DNA from: Streptomyces caniferus
Lineage (GTDB): Bacteria; Actinomycetota; Actinomycetes; Streptomycetales; Streptomycetaceae
Reading direction: 5' to 3'
Length of the DNA stretch: 64,000 nt
Assembly (NCBI RefSeq): GCF_009811555.1
Contig: NZ_BLIN01000003.1
Span: 868,001 to 932,000, forward strand
Shown: piece by piece, positions 41,500 through 50,272 of the stretch
How the letters are laid out: the number at the start of each line of letters is the position of its first letter
Position numbering within the stretch: position 1 is the first letter of the stretch
Made by a program: the position numbers and the translations under genes
Notes under the pieces: model-generated
What the model was told of the DNA's origin: nothing
Database searches by the model: none
The model's input: the letters and a program-made list of their open reading frames with translations, nothing else

Positions 41500-42642
41500 T
41501 CAGCGGGCTGGGGCGGGCTGCCCGGCCGCGGACAGCCGGGCGCGCTCCGGCTCCGTCAGGCCCCAGCGGGCGAGCAGGTGCCGGGAAGCCGCGTGCGGAG
41601 CCGTCGGCTCCGGCTGTGCGGGGGTGCGTTCGAAGCGGGGCGCGGGGGCCGGCTGCACGCCGTCGGCGGTGCGGAGGTAGGTGCCGCGCGCCCGGTGGTG
41701 CGGGTGGCCGGCGGCCTCCGGCAGACTGAGGACGGGGGTCACACAGGCCTGGGTGCCCTCGAAGACGGCCGTCCACTCGGTGCGGGTACGGGTCGCGAAC
41801 CGGGCCTCGAACTCCCGTCGGAGGGCTGGCCAGTTGGCGGGGTCGTCGCGGTCCGGCAGCCGGGCCGCGTCGAGTCCCAGGCCCGCCAGCAGCGCCAGGT
41901 AGAAGCGCTCCTCCAGCGCGCCGACCGCGACATGCCCGCCGTCGGCGCAGGTGTAGACGGTGTAGAACGGCGCACCGCCGTCGAGCAGGTTGCCGCCTCG
42001 GTCCGCACCCCACTCGCCCGCCTGCTCCATGGCCAGCAGCATGCCCGTCAGCGACGCGGTGCCGTCGACGATGGCGGCGTCCACCACCTGGCCCCGGCCG
42101 GAGCGGGACCGTTCGACGAGTGCCGCGAGGATCCCGGCGACCAGCAGCATGCCGCCGCCCCCGAAGTCGCCGAGCAGGTTGACCGGCGGGACCGGGGCGC
42201 CGCCGGCCGGTCCGATGGCGTGCAGCGCTCCGGTGAGTCCGATGTAGTTGATGTCGTGGCCGGGAGCATGGGCCAGCGGCCCGTCCTGGCCCCAGCCGGT
42301 CATCCGGCCGTACACCAGCGCGGGGTTGCGGTCGCGGCACACCCCGGGCCCGGCCCCGAGCCGCTCGGCCACCCCGGGCCGGAAGCCCTCGACCAGCACA
42401 TCCGCACCGTCCACGAGCCGCAGCAGCAGCCCCGTGTCCGAGGGGTCCTTGAGGTCCAGGGCGACCGTCCGGCGGCCGCGGTCGAGGATGCGGTGCCAGG
42501 CGGCGAAGGCGCGCCGCTGTCCCGGCCGGTCGACGCGGATCACCTCGGCGCCCAGGTCGGCGAGCATCATGCAGGCGTAGGGCGCGGGGCCGATCGCGGC
42601 GAGTTCGAGCACCCGCAGCCCGTGCAGCGGGCCGCCGCTCAC
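41500..42642 (-). CDS. Alpha-methylacyl-CoA racemase-like family III CoA-transferase fold enzyme
   Basis: The 380-residue protein is closest to alpha-methylacyl-CoA racemases, which epimerise the alpha carbon of 2-methyl-branched acyl-CoAs. The catalytic His and Asp segments are PGHDINYIGLTGALHAIG and NLLGDFGGGGMLLVAGIL, and the start GPLHGLRVLELAAIGPAPYA is typical. GTG 42642 starts it, though the ribosome site is weak. In this cluster it supports a 2-methylbutyryl-type starter whose configuration must be set. True CoA transfer cannot be excluded. Confidence 0.85.
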   Translation of the reverse strand: MSGGPLHGLRVLELAAIGPAPYACMMLADLGAEVIRVDRPGQRRAFAAWHRILDRGRRTVALDLKDPSDTGLLLRLVDGADVLVEGFRPGVAERLGAGPGVCRDRNPALVYGRMTGWGQDGPLAHAPGHDINYIGLTGALHAIGPAGGAPVPPVNLLGDFGGGGMLLVAGILAALVERSRSGRGQVVDAAIVDGTASLTGMLLAMEQAGEWGADRGGNLLDGGAPFYTVYTCADGGHVAVGALEERFYLALLAGLGLDAARLPDRDDPANWPALRREFEARFATRTRTEWTAVFEGTQACVTPVLSLPEAAGHPHHRARGTYLRTADGVQPAPAPRFERTPAQPEPTAPHAASRHLLARWGLTEPERARLSAAGQPAPAR

Positions 42643-42877
42643 CGTGGGTCCCGGTGGAGCGGCGCGGAAGGGGCGGCGGGGCGGGACGGTGTACCGGCGG
42701 GCGGACGGCCGGCGAAGGAGGAAGGCGGCATCCGCGGAGGGTGACAGCGGTCGCTGCACCGGGCCTTGAGGGGCTCTCGCGCCACGCCGACGCCCGCCCG
42801 CGCGTGGTTCGAGCCGGAGGCGAGCTGCGCGGTCCATAGTGGGCCTGCCCCTCCTGCACCACGACCGAAGGAACCCG
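42643..42877. promoter_or_regulatory. Divergent promoter gap between racemase and glycosylase genes
   Basis: The 235 bases separate the leftward starter-unit genes from the rightward resistance and tailoring operon, so at least two promoters should lie here. I see no clear -35/-10 pair or SARP-type repeat. Confidence 0.4.
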
Positions 42878-44041
42878 ATGGCCACCCGGATGCCGGCGAG
42901 CAGCCGCCCGCACAACGGCGAGGACGACGGCCCCGTCCTCAGCACCCGTGCCCTCAACCGCGCACTGCTGGCACGTCAGTTGCTGCTGCGGCGCCACCGG
43001 CTGGGTGTCGTCGACGCGGTGACCCGGCTCGTCGGACTGCAGGCCCAGGCGCCCAACCCGCCCTACATCGGCCTGTGGACCCGGCTGGAAGGGCTGGCGA
43101 TCGAGGATGTGGCGGGGGCGATCGGGGACCGCTCACTGACCCGGATCGCCGTGATGCGCAGCACGGTTCATCTCGTCACGGCCCAGGACTGCCGCACGCT
43201 GCGTCCGCTGACCCAGCCGGCCCTGGACCGCGATCTGTGGGTGGGCAGCGGGTCCGGCAAGGCGGTCGACGGCGTGGTGGACCCGGCCGAACTGGCCGCC
43301 GCGGCGCGCGCGGCGCTGGCGGACACCGCCCTGACCACCGCGGAGTTGGGCGAGGCGTTGCGACAGCGGTGGCCCGACGTGGCGGCGCGGCATCTGGCGT
43401 ACGCGGCGCGCACGCTGCTGCCGCTGGTGCAGGTGCCGCCCCGCGGCATCTGGGGGGTGGGCGGCCGCACCCGGTACGCCACCGCCGAGTCCTGGCTGGG
43501 CGAACCGCTCGTGGCCGAGCCGTCCCTCGACGAGATGGTGCTGCGCTATCTGGCGGCGTACGGTCCTGCCACCGTCAAGGACGTACAGACCTGGTCGGGG
43601 CTGACCCGGCTGCGCCCGGTGCTCGACGCACTGCGGGACCGGCTGCGCACCTTCCGGGACGGCGCCGGCAACGAGCTGTTCGACGTCCCCGGGGCGCCGC
43701 TGCCCGACCCCGGCCAGAGCGTCCCCGTGCGGTTCCTTCCGGAGTTCGACAACATCCTGCTGTCGCACGCCGACCGGTCCCGCATCATCAGCGACGAGGA
43801 CCGCCGGCGCATCTTCACCCGCAACGGCATCGTGCGGGCCACCTTCCTCGTCGACGGTTTCGTCCGCGGGATGTGGGCCCTCGACCGCGACCGTGACGGG
43901 GCGGTCCTGCGCATCGAGCCGTTCGCGCCGCTCGGTGCGGCGGACCGCGCCGCCCTGACCGAGGAGGGCGCCCGTCTGCTGGCGTTCGCCGCGGCCGACG
44001 CCGGCGTGCACGACATCCGCTTCGCACCGCCCGGAGGGTAA
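42878..44041 (+). CDS. AlkZ-like DNA glycosylase (HTH_42 family), copy 1
   Basis: The 387-residue protein belongs to the HTH_42 winged-helix family. It has the AlkZ catalytic QxQ motif (Q55 and Q57 in LVGLQAQAPNPPYIGLW) and not the QxD of YcaQ. Further family marks are VMRSTVHLVTAQDCRTLRP, VLRYLAAYGPATVKDVQTW and VRFLPEFDNILLSHADRSR. AlkZ-type enzymes cut bulky N7-alkylguanine adducts or crosslinks out of DNA, and similar pairs protect producers of trioxacarcin, LL-D49194 and hedamycin. ATG 42878 follows GAAGGA. It is first in a tailoring operon, so it is the likely early-made self-resistance. Confidence 0.9.
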   Translation: MATRMPASSRPHNGEDDGPVLSTRALNRALLARQLLLRRHRLGVVDAVTRLVGLQAQAPNPPYIGLWTRLEGLAIEDVAGAIGDRSLTRIAVMRSTVHLVTAQDCRTLRPLTQPALDRDLWVGSGSGKAVDGVVDPAELAAAARAALADTALTTAELGEALRQRWPDVAARHLAYAARTLLPLVQVPPRGIWGVGGRTRYATAESWLGEPLVAEPSLDEMVLRYLAAYGPATVKDVQTWSGLTRLRPVLDALRDRLRTFRDGAGNELFDVPGAPLPDPGQSVPVRFLPEFDNILLSHADRSRIISDEDRRRIFTRNGIVRATFLVDGFVRGMWALDRDRDGAVLRIEPFAPLGAADRAALTEEGARLLAFAAADAGVHDIRFAPPGG

Positions 44042-44126
44042 GAGCGCCCTCCCGTCACGGCAGGTGCGCCCGTACGACCCTGCCCCGGGCGGACGAGCCG
44101 CCCGGCCTTCCCGAGAGGAACCCGCC

Positions 44127-44900
44127 ATGCCCCACGCACCGTTCACCGGCAGGACCGTCGTCGTCACCGGCGGCGGCAGCGGCATCGGCCGCGCCACCGC
44201 GCTCGCCTTCGCCGAGCAGGGCGCGGCCAAGGTGATCGTCACCGGCCGCCGCAAGGAACGGCTGGCCGGGACCGCCGCGGCGCACTCCGCGGTGGTCCCG
44301 GTGACCGCCGACGTCACCACCGAATCGGGCGCCGAGGCGGTCGCCGAGGCCGTACGGGCGCACGGCGGGACGGTGGACGTGCTGGTGCACAACGCCGGCA
44401 TCTTCCGCTTCAGCCCGCTGGCGGCGCTGGACGTGGCCGCCGCCAGGGACGTGCTCGACACCAATGTGATGGGCCCGGTCCTGCTCACCGCGCAGCTGCT
44501 GCCGCTGCTGCGGACGCCCGGCGGCTGCCTGGTGCTGGTCTCCAGCCGCGGCGGCCACAACCCGGGCCCCGGCAGCTCGCTGTACTCGGCCAGCAAGGCG
44601 GCCGTGCACAGCCTGACGCGCAGTTGGGCGGCCGAACTGTCCGCGCAGGGCATCCGGGTCAACGCGGTCGCCCCCGGCTTCGTCCGTACCGACGCCTATG
44701 CCGCCAACGGCCTGGCGCCGCAGGAGGTCGAGGGTCTGTTCACGGGGGTCGCGCAGAGCATCCCGCTGGGCCGGGTCGCCGAGACCGACGACATCACGCC
44801 CTGGATCGTGCAGTTGGCCCATCCGTCGTCCGCCCAGGTCACCGGGCAGGTCCTCACCATCGACGGCGGGATGGACGTGGGCGGCCCGCAGGGCGGCTGA
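44127..44900 (+). CDS. Short-chain dehydrogenase/reductase
   Basis: The 257-residue classical SDR has TGGGSGIGRATALAFAEQ for cofactor, HNAGIFRFSPLAALD, the catalytic Ser region VLVSSRGGHNPG, YSASKAAVHSL and the substrate loop VAPGFVRTDAYA. The basic residues after TGR suggest NADPH. It could be the polyketide ketoreductase or act on a later carbonyl. It lies 85 bases after the glycosylase gene with GAGAGGAA upstream of ATG, in the same operon. Confidence 0.9.
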   Translation: MPHAPFTGRTVVVTGGGSGIGRATALAFAEQGAAKVIVTGRRKERLAGTAAAHSAVVPVTADVTTESGAEAVAEAVRAHGGTVDVLVHNAGIFRFSPLAALDVAAARDVLDTNVMGPVLLTAQLLPLLRTPGGCLVLVSSRGGHNPGPGSSLYSASKAAVHSLTRSWAAELSAQGIRVNAVAPGFVRTDAYAANGLAPQEVEGLFTGVAQSIPLGRVAETDDITPWIVQLAHPSSAQVTGQVLTIDGGMDVGGPQGG

Positions 44901-44916
44901 CCCGCGGCGGCGCGTC

Positions 44917-44978
44917 GGGCCTTGTCGTCAACGCCCCGCCTGACCTGTGGGCGAAGACGGGACGTTGACGACAGGCCC
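44917..44978. repeat. 62-bp near-perfect inverted repeat
   Basis: GGGCCTTGTCGTCAACG (44917-44933) is matched by CGTTGACGACAGGCCC (44963-44978), 16 paired bases with one bulged T, around a 29-base centre. It lies between the SDR and epoxide hydrolase genes and could be a terminator. The GTCGTCAACG core resembles ends of Streptomyces insertion sequences, so a tiny IS-derived (MITE-like) remnant is possible. Confidence 0.55.
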
Positions 44979-45067
44979 TGGTCCACCCGGGCTCGACCCG
45001 CTGTTCAGGGCCCGCTTCTAGCCTCGGTGCGACCGAGGCACGCCGCAGCGCTGGAGGGGACGTTCAC

Positions 45068-46189
45068 ATGAGCCCGGCAATCACCCCGTTCCGCATCGAC
45101 ATTCCGCAGCCGGAGATCGACGACCTCCGGCTGCGGCTCGCCCGGACCCGCTGGCCGGAGGCGGAGACCGTGTCCGACCGGTCCCAGGGCGTCCCGCTGT
45201 CGGCCATGAAGGACCTGTGCGCCTACTGGGCGGAGCGTTACGACTGGCGGGCCACCGAGGCCCGGCTGAACGCACTGCCGCAGTTCCGTACCGAGATCGA
45301 CGGGCTGGGCATCCACTTCCTGCACGTGCGCTCCCCGCACCCGGAGGCCGTACCGCTGCTGATCACCCATGGCTGGCCCGGTTCGGTGGTCGAATTCCTC
45401 GACATCATCGGCCCGTTGACCGACCCCGAGGACCCGGCCGACGCGTTTCACGTGGTGTGCCCCTCCCTGCCGGGCTACGGCTTCAGCGACAAGCCGTCCG
45501 AGGCCGGCTGGACCGCCGAGCGGACCGCCGCCGCATGGCAGGAGCTGATGACGCGGCTCGGGTACGCGCGCTATGCGGCGCACGGGGTGGACTGGGGTTC
45601 CTTCATCTCGGCGGTGATCGGCGAAACCGACCGCGGCAGTCTGCTCGGGCTGCATCTGACGATGCCGTTCGCCCGTCCGCCGCAGGAGCAGGCCGAGCTG
45701 TCCGAGCGGGACCTGGCAGGCCTGGCCGCCATGAAGCGGTTCCAGCAGGAGGAGGGCGGCTACTCGGTCCTCCAGACCACCCGGCCGCAGACGCTCGGCT
45801 ACGGGCTGACGGACTCCCCCGCGGGCCAGTTGGCCTGGATGGCCGAGAAGTACTGGGCCTGGAGCGACCACGACGGGGACCCGGAGAAGGTGATCTCCCG
45901 CGACCGGCTGCTGGACGCCGTATCGGTGTCCTGGTTCACCGCGTCGGCCGCGTCGTCGGCGCGGATCTACTGGGAGAGCCAGAACAAGCTGGCGCTGGCC
46001 CCCGTCCACGTCCCCACCGCTATCGCCAACTACCCGAAGGACGGCCGGATGCCGCGGCCCTGGATCGAGGGCCGCTTCACCGATCTGCGGGACTGGAAGG
46101 ACCACACGCACGGAGGCCACTTCCCCGCCCTGGAACAGCCCGAACACCTCGTCCGCGAACTGCGCGCCTTCTTCCGCACCCTGCGCTGA
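45068..46189 (+). CDS. Microsomal-type epoxide hydrolase
   Basis: The 373-residue alpha/beta hydrolase carries the EHN N-terminal helix region (FRIDIPQPEIDDLRLRLART), oxyanion motif THGWPGSVVEFLDIIGPL, nucleophile Asp in AAHGVDWGSFISAV and catalytic His in DHTHGGHFPALEQPEHL. It opens epoxides to diols. In a cluster whose product probably has a DNA-alkylating epoxide, it may tailor an intermediate or disarm the product as a second resistance. ATG follows GGAGGGG; P450 gene is 28 bases downstream. Confidence 0.93.
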   Translation: MSPAITPFRIDIPQPEIDDLRLRLARTRWPEAETVSDRSQGVPLSAMKDLCAYWAERYDWRATEARLNALPQFRTEIDGLGIHFLHVRSPHPEAVPLLITHGWPGSVVEFLDIIGPLTDPEDPADAFHVVCPSLPGYGFSDKPSEAGWTAERTAAAWQELMTRLGYARYAAHGVDWGSFISAVIGETDRGSLLGLHLTMPFARPPQEQAELSERDLAGLAAMKRFQQEEGGYSVLQTTRPQTLGYGLTDSPAGQLAWMAEKYWAWSDHDGDPEKVISRDRLLDAVSVSWFTASAASSARIYWESQNKLALAPVHVPTAIANYPKDGRMPRPWIEGRFTDLRDWKDHTHGGHFPALEQPEHLVRELRAFFRTLR

Positions 46190-46217
46190 CCCACGCCCCT
46201 TCTGGAAAGGACTCATC

Positions 46218-47441
46218 GTGACGACCTCTGCCACCGGACCCGGCGCGGCCACCGGCGCCAAGACCTTCCCCTATCAGCGCCTGTGCCCCTTCAGCCCGCC
46301 GGCCGAGTACACGGCGATGGCCGAGCAGGACGTCTCGGAGGTGACCCTGACCGGTTCCGGGCTGCGGATATGGACGGTGACCGGCTACCAGACCATCCGC
46401 AAGCTGCTCACCGATCCGCGGGTCAGCGCCTCGCGCAAGCACGCCAACTTCCCCTTCTACTTCGTGGCGCCGCCGGAGTACCGCACCGAGACCTCGTTCA
46501 TCGGGTACGACGGCGCGGAGCACACCACGACCCGGCGCAAGGCCGCGCTGACCTTCACCAACCGGCAGGTGCAGCGGCTGCGGCCGCGCATCGAGCAGAT
46601 CGTCGACGAGCACCTCGACCTGATGCTGGGCATGCAGCCGCCCGTCGACATGCACCGGGTGTTCTCGCTGGCGGTGCCGATGACCGTCATCTGCGAACTC
46701 CTCGGCATCCCGCAGGACAAGCACGACTTCTTCATCAAGCACGGCACCGCCCTGCTCGGCGGGCACAGCTCCACCGAGGAGCGGCAGGCCGCCATCGTCG
46801 AGGTCAACGCCTATGTGGACGAGCTGATCCAGCTCAAGAAGCGCGAACCGGGCGACGATCTGCTCAGCCGGGCGATGGCCGACTACGCGGCGTCCGGCGA
46901 GGAGTACACCGACCGGGACCTGTTCAACATGGTGCGACTGCTGATGAACGGCGGACACGAGACCACCGCCAGCCAGATCTCGCTGGGCACCGCCTGCCTC
47001 CTGGAGAACCCCGACCAGCTGCAACTGCTGCTGGACGACCCGTCGCTGGTCAAGCCGGCCGTCGAGGAGCTGGTGCGGTTCGCCACCATCGGGGACACCG
47101 CGGTGCCGCGCGTGGCGCTGGAGGACATCGAGATCGGCGGGGCGCTGATCCGCAAGGGCGACGGCATCCTGTGCCTGGGGCTGGCCGCCAACCGCGACCC
47201 GGAGACCTTCCCCGAGCCGGAGAAGCTCGACATCACCCGCGGCAGCCGCAAGCACCTCGGCTTCGGCCACGGCGTCCACCACTGCATCGGCGCGGACCTG
47301 GCGCGGCTGGAGCTGGAGATCGTGTGGAGCAAGCTCTTCCGGCGCATCCCGACCCTCCGGCTGGCCAAGCCGTTCCTGGAGATCCCGCGCAAGGAGGGCG
47401 CGGTCATCTACGGGCTGTGGGAGCTGCCGGTCACCTGGTGA
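46218..47441 (+). CDS. Cytochrome P450
   Basis: The 407-residue bacterial P450 has I-helix LMNGGHETTAS, the ExxR region VEELVRFATIGDTAVPRVAL, and heme loop GFGHGVHHCIGADLARLELE. Ferredoxin and ferredoxin reductase genes follow directly, giving a complete electron chain. It likely hydroxylates or epoxidises the polyketide. Confidence 0.95.
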   Translation: MTTSATGPGAATGAKTFPYQRLCPFSPPAEYTAMAEQDVSEVTLTGSGLRIWTVTGYQTIRKLLTDPRVSASRKHANFPFYFVAPPEYRTETSFIGYDGAEHTTTRRKAALTFTNRQVQRLRPRIEQIVDEHLDLMLGMQPPVDMHRVFSLAVPMTVICELLGIPQDKHDFFIKHGTALLGGHSSTEERQAAIVEVNAYVDELIQLKKREPGDDLLSRAMADYAASGEEYTDRDLFNMVRLLMNGGHETTASQISLGTACLLENPDQLQLLLDDPSLVKPAVEELVRFATIGDTAVPRVALEDIEIGGALIRKGDGILCLGLAANRDPETFPEPEKLDITRGSRKHLGFGHGVHHCIGADLARLELEIVWSKLFRRIPTLRLAKPFLEIPRKEGAVIYGLWELPVTW

Positions 47442-47538
47442 CCTCGCAAGGACACGCCCCGGCCCGGCCGGCGCCGCACGGCGCCCCGTGGCACCTGTAC
47501 CGCCCGTCCGCCGGCCGTCACCCGACGAGGAGAGCTCC

Positions 47539-47862
47539 ATGGCCAAGATCACTTATCGGCACCCGAACGGAACCGAGACCGTCGTCGACGTCCCGGTGCC
47601 CAACACCGTGATGCGCGGCGCGAAGATCAACAACATCGACGGGATCGAGGCCCAGTGCGGCGGTTCCGCGCAGTGCGGCACCTGCCATGTGTACATCGAC
47701 GAGGCCAACGCGCTGCCGCTGCCCGCGATGCACGAGTCCGAGGACGACGTCCTCTACGGCACCGCCGCCCCGCGCCGCGCGACCAGCCGCCTCAGCTGCC
47801 AGCTGCCGGTCTCCGAGGAGATCGACGGGCTCGTGGTGCACCTGCCGGAGACCCAGAGCTGA
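47539..47862 (+). CDS. Putidaredoxin-type [2Fe-2S] ferredoxin
   Basis: The 107-residue protein carries the cluster ligands in CGGSAQCGTCHVYI plus a downstream Cys in SRLSCQLPVSEE. The start MAKITYRHPNGTETVVDVPV and C-terminal VHLPETQS fit the adrenodoxin/putidaredoxin class. It should pass electrons from the reductase, whose start overlaps its stop (TGATG), to the upstream P450. ATG follows GAGGAGAG. Confidence 0.95.
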   Translation: MAKITYRHPNGTETVVDVPVPNTVMRGAKINNIDGIEAQCGGSAQCGTCHVYIDEANALPLPAMHESEDDVLYGTAAPRRATSRLSCQLPVSEEIDGLVVHLPETQS

Positions 47863-49103
47863 TGGCAGCGCCGTCGGTCGTCGTCATCGGTGCGGGCCAG
47901 GCCGGCTCGGACACCGCCGCCGCGCTGCGGTCCCAGGGCTTCGGCGGGCGGATCACCCTGGTCGGCGCCGAGGGCGTCCCGCCCTACCAACGGCCGCCGC
48001 TGTCCAAGCAGTTCCTCGCCGGTGCCAGGAGCGTCGCCGATCTCGCCCTGCGCCCGGCCTCGTTCCACACCGAGCGGGACATCGAGTTCGTGGGCCGGGA
48101 CCCGGCCGTGCGGCTCGACCGGAACGGCAACCGGGTCACCCTCGCCTCCGGGCGCACCCTCGGCTACCAGCACCTGGTCCTGGCCGTCGGCGCCCGCGCG
48201 CGGCGGCTCCCCGTTCCCGGCGCCCGGCTGGACGGGGTGCTGACCCTGCGCACCCTCACCGATGCCGGCCGGCTGCGGGACCGGATGCGCGACACCGGCC
48301 GGCTCCTGGTGATCGGCGGCGGGTTCGTGGGACTGGAGGTCGCCGCGACGGCACGGGCGGCCGGGCTGGCGGTGACCGTCGTGGAGTTCGGGCCCCGCCT
48401 GTTGGCGCGTGCGGTCAGCGGCGCGATGTCGGCGCACCTGCTCGCCGAACACCGGGCCCACGGCGTCCGGGTCCTGCTCTCCCGCGAGGTGACGGCCCTG
48501 CACGGCGACGGCGCGGGCCGGGTCTGCGAGGCCGAACTGGACGGCGGGGAGCGGATCGCGGCGGATCTGGTGGTCGTCGGGATCGGCGCGCTGCCGGACG
48601 TCGGGCTGGCCGCCGAGGCCGGTCTCGCCGTGGGCGACGGCATCCTCGTCGACGGGCATCTGCGCACCAGCGACCCCGCCGTGTACGCGATCGGCGACTG
48701 TGCCCGGTTCCCCAGCCCGCACACCGGGCGCCCGCTCCGCCTGGAATCGGTGCAGAACGCGTCGGACCAGGCCCGGTGCGTGGCCGCCGCGCTCTGCGGG
48801 ACGCCCCGGCCGTACGCGGCGCTGCCGTGGTTCTGGACCGAGCAGTACGGCCTGCGGCTGCAGATCGCCGGGATCGGCACGGGACACGACCGGGTGGTGA
48901 CCCTCGGCGATCCCGGCGCGGGCCGGTTCTCGCTGCTGTGCTTCCGGGGCAACCGGCTGCTCGCCACCGAGTCGGTGAACCGGCCGGCCGACCACATGAT
49001 CACCCGGCGGCTGATGGGCGCGGGAGCGCCGCTGCCGACCCCGCGGGAGGCGGCCGCGCCCGGCTTCGGCTTCAAGGCGTTCCAGGAGGCCGCCGCCGTA
49101 TGA
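47862..49103 (+). CDS. Ferredoxin reductase (putidaredoxin reductase type)
   Basis: The 413-residue FAD/NADH enzyme has VVVIGAGQAGSDTAAALRSQ, YQRPPLSKQFLAGA, the NADH site LLVIGGGFVGLEVAATARAA and FAD site VYAIGDCARFPSPHTGRPLR. It ends with the reductase C-terminal domain. Overlapping start and stop with the ferredoxin gene ensures paired synthesis for the P450. It is last in the glycosylase-SDR-hydrolase-P450 operon. Confidence 0.95.
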   Translation: MAAPSVVVIGAGQAGSDTAAALRSQGFGGRITLVGAEGVPPYQRPPLSKQFLAGARSVADLALRPASFHTERDIEFVGRDPAVRLDRNGNRVTLASGRTLGYQHLVLAVGARARRLPVPGARLDGVLTLRTLTDAGRLRDRMRDTGRLLVIGGGFVGLEVAATARAAGLAVTVVEFGPRLLARAVSGAMSAHLLAEHRAHGVRVLLSREVTALHGDGAGRVCEAELDGGERIAADLVVVGIGALPDVGLAAEAGLAVGDGILVDGHLRTSDPAVYAIGDCARFPSPHTGRPLRLESVQNASDQARCVAAALCGTPRPYAALPWFWTEQYGLRLQIAGIGTGHDRVVTLGDPGAGRFSLLCFRGNRLLATESVNRPADHMITRRLMGAGAPLPTPREAAAPGFGFKAFQEAAAV

Positions 49104-49142
49104 CGCGGCGTCGCGCGAGCCGGCCCTCCGCTGTCCGGGTCG

Positions 49143-49718
49143 TCAGCCCGCCGCGCCGTTCTCGGCGCGGGACAGCGCGACGTCGAGGACGACGAGCAGC
49201 GCGTCCCGCACCGAGCCGGTGGCGCGGGCGTCGAAGACGACCACCGGTACGTGGGAGGAGACGTCCAGCGCCCAGCGCACCTCGTCGAGGGCGTGGTGGA
49301 CCTCACCGTCGAAGGCGTTGACGGCGACCGCGAAGGGGATGCCCTTGTGCTCGAAGTAGTCCACCGCGGCGTAACAGTCGTCCAGGCGGCGGGTGTCCAC
49401 GATCACCAGGGCGCCGAGCGCGCCCTCGACCACGTCGTCCCACATGAACCCGAACCGGTCCTGGCCCGGCGTGCCGAACAGATAGAGCTTCAGCGTCGGA
49501 TCGATGGTGAGACAGCCGAAGTCCATGGCGACCGTGGTGGTGGTCTTGCCGGGGGTGTGGGTGAGGTCGTCCACCCCCGCCGCGACCTCGGTGATGGCGG
49601 CTTCCGTGGTCAGCGGCCGGATCTCGGAGATCGAGCCGACGGCCGTGGTCTTGCCGACGCCGAAGCCGCCGGCGATGACCAGCTTGACCGGTACCGGCGG
49701 CTGTTCAACCGCTGTCAC
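49143..49718 (-). CDS. cvnD: Conservon Ras-like ATP/GTP-binding protein (CvnD)
   Basis: The 191-residue protein has Walker A IAGGFGVGKTTAVGS, the switch-like LFGTPGQDRFGFMWDD and NAFDG. GTG 49718 is chosen: GAGG lies eight bases ahead and it overlaps the cvnC stop by 14 bases. In conservons, CvnD couples with a membrane kinase complex and acts like a bacterial G-protein switch. Last gene of cvnABCD; the P450 often found next is not here. Confidence 0.92.
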   Translation of the reverse strand: MTAVEQPPVPVKLVIAGGFGVGKTTAVGSISEIRPLTTEAAITEVAAGVDDLTHTPGKTTTTVAMDFGCLTIDPTLKLYLFGTPGQDRFGFMWDDVVEGALGALVIVDTRRLDDCYAAVDYFEHKGIPFAVAVNAFDGEVHHALDEVRWALDVSSHVPVVVFDARATGSVRDALLVVLDVALSRAENGAAG

Positions 49719-50226
49719 GGAGTGCGCCTCGTGAGTCGGGGACGGCGCGGAGACCATCGATAACCCTTCGCAGTACGGAAATGTCCTGGGTGGTGCCGGC
49801 GTCCGGGACGTGCACCGCCAGATGGCCGGCGGTGCGCAGGTCCTCCGCCAGCACCCGGACGACATTGAGGTGGAGGCGGAGTCCGGCGGCCAGCTCCGCC
49901 ACCGATTGCGGCCGCCGGCAGGCGGCCACGATGTCGTGTTGCTCGAAGGCGAGCGACCCCAGGGCGGTGATCCCGGACGAGGTCGCCACGATCTGGGTCT
50001 CGACCGGCAGCGACCCGCCGGTGCCGCCCCCCGCCACCCGGCCGGCGGTCAGCAGGAAGGGCCGGATCGCGGGAGCGCGGCCGACCGGCTCGGACGTGCC
50101 CGGGGCGTCGCCCGCCCCCGAACTCCCGGCTCCTGCCCCGCTCCCGGCTTCGTTCGGGCGGGGCGACCCCCACGAGCTGGGGGGACCCCCGTCCTCGTCC
50201 GGTCCTGGTTCACCGGCGGCCATCAT
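49705..50226 (-). CDS. cvnC: Conservon DUF742 protein (CvnC)
   Basis: The 173-residue protein starts at ATG 50226 after GAGAAGAGG. Residues ~1-55 are Gly/Pro/Ser-rich and probably disordered. The DUF742 winged-helix domain begins at IRPFLLTAGRVAGGG, with LAFEQHDIVAACRRPQSVAE and LLHLNVVRVLAEDL-like helices (here LRLHLNVVRVLAEDLRTA). It lies between cvnB and cvnD, as usual. Confidence 0.92.
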   Translation of the reverse strand: MMAAGEPGPDEDGGPPSSWGSPRPNEAGSGAGAGSSGAGDAPGTSEPVGRAPAIRPFLLTAGRVAGGGTGGSLPVETQIVATSSGITALGSLAFEQHDIVAACRRPQSVAELAAGLRLHLNVVRVLAEDLRTAGHLAVHVPDAGTTQDISVLRRVIDGLRAVPDSRGALRDSG

Positions 50227-50272
50227 GATCCTCTTCTCGGTACCCGTATCCCGCCTCCGCGGAGGGGAACGG

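Noticed and set aside
40223..42997. A 924-codon open frame over RmlA and the racemase
   Set aside because: RmlA begins at ATG 41287; upstream of it the reading is a low-complexity shadow of the racemase gene.
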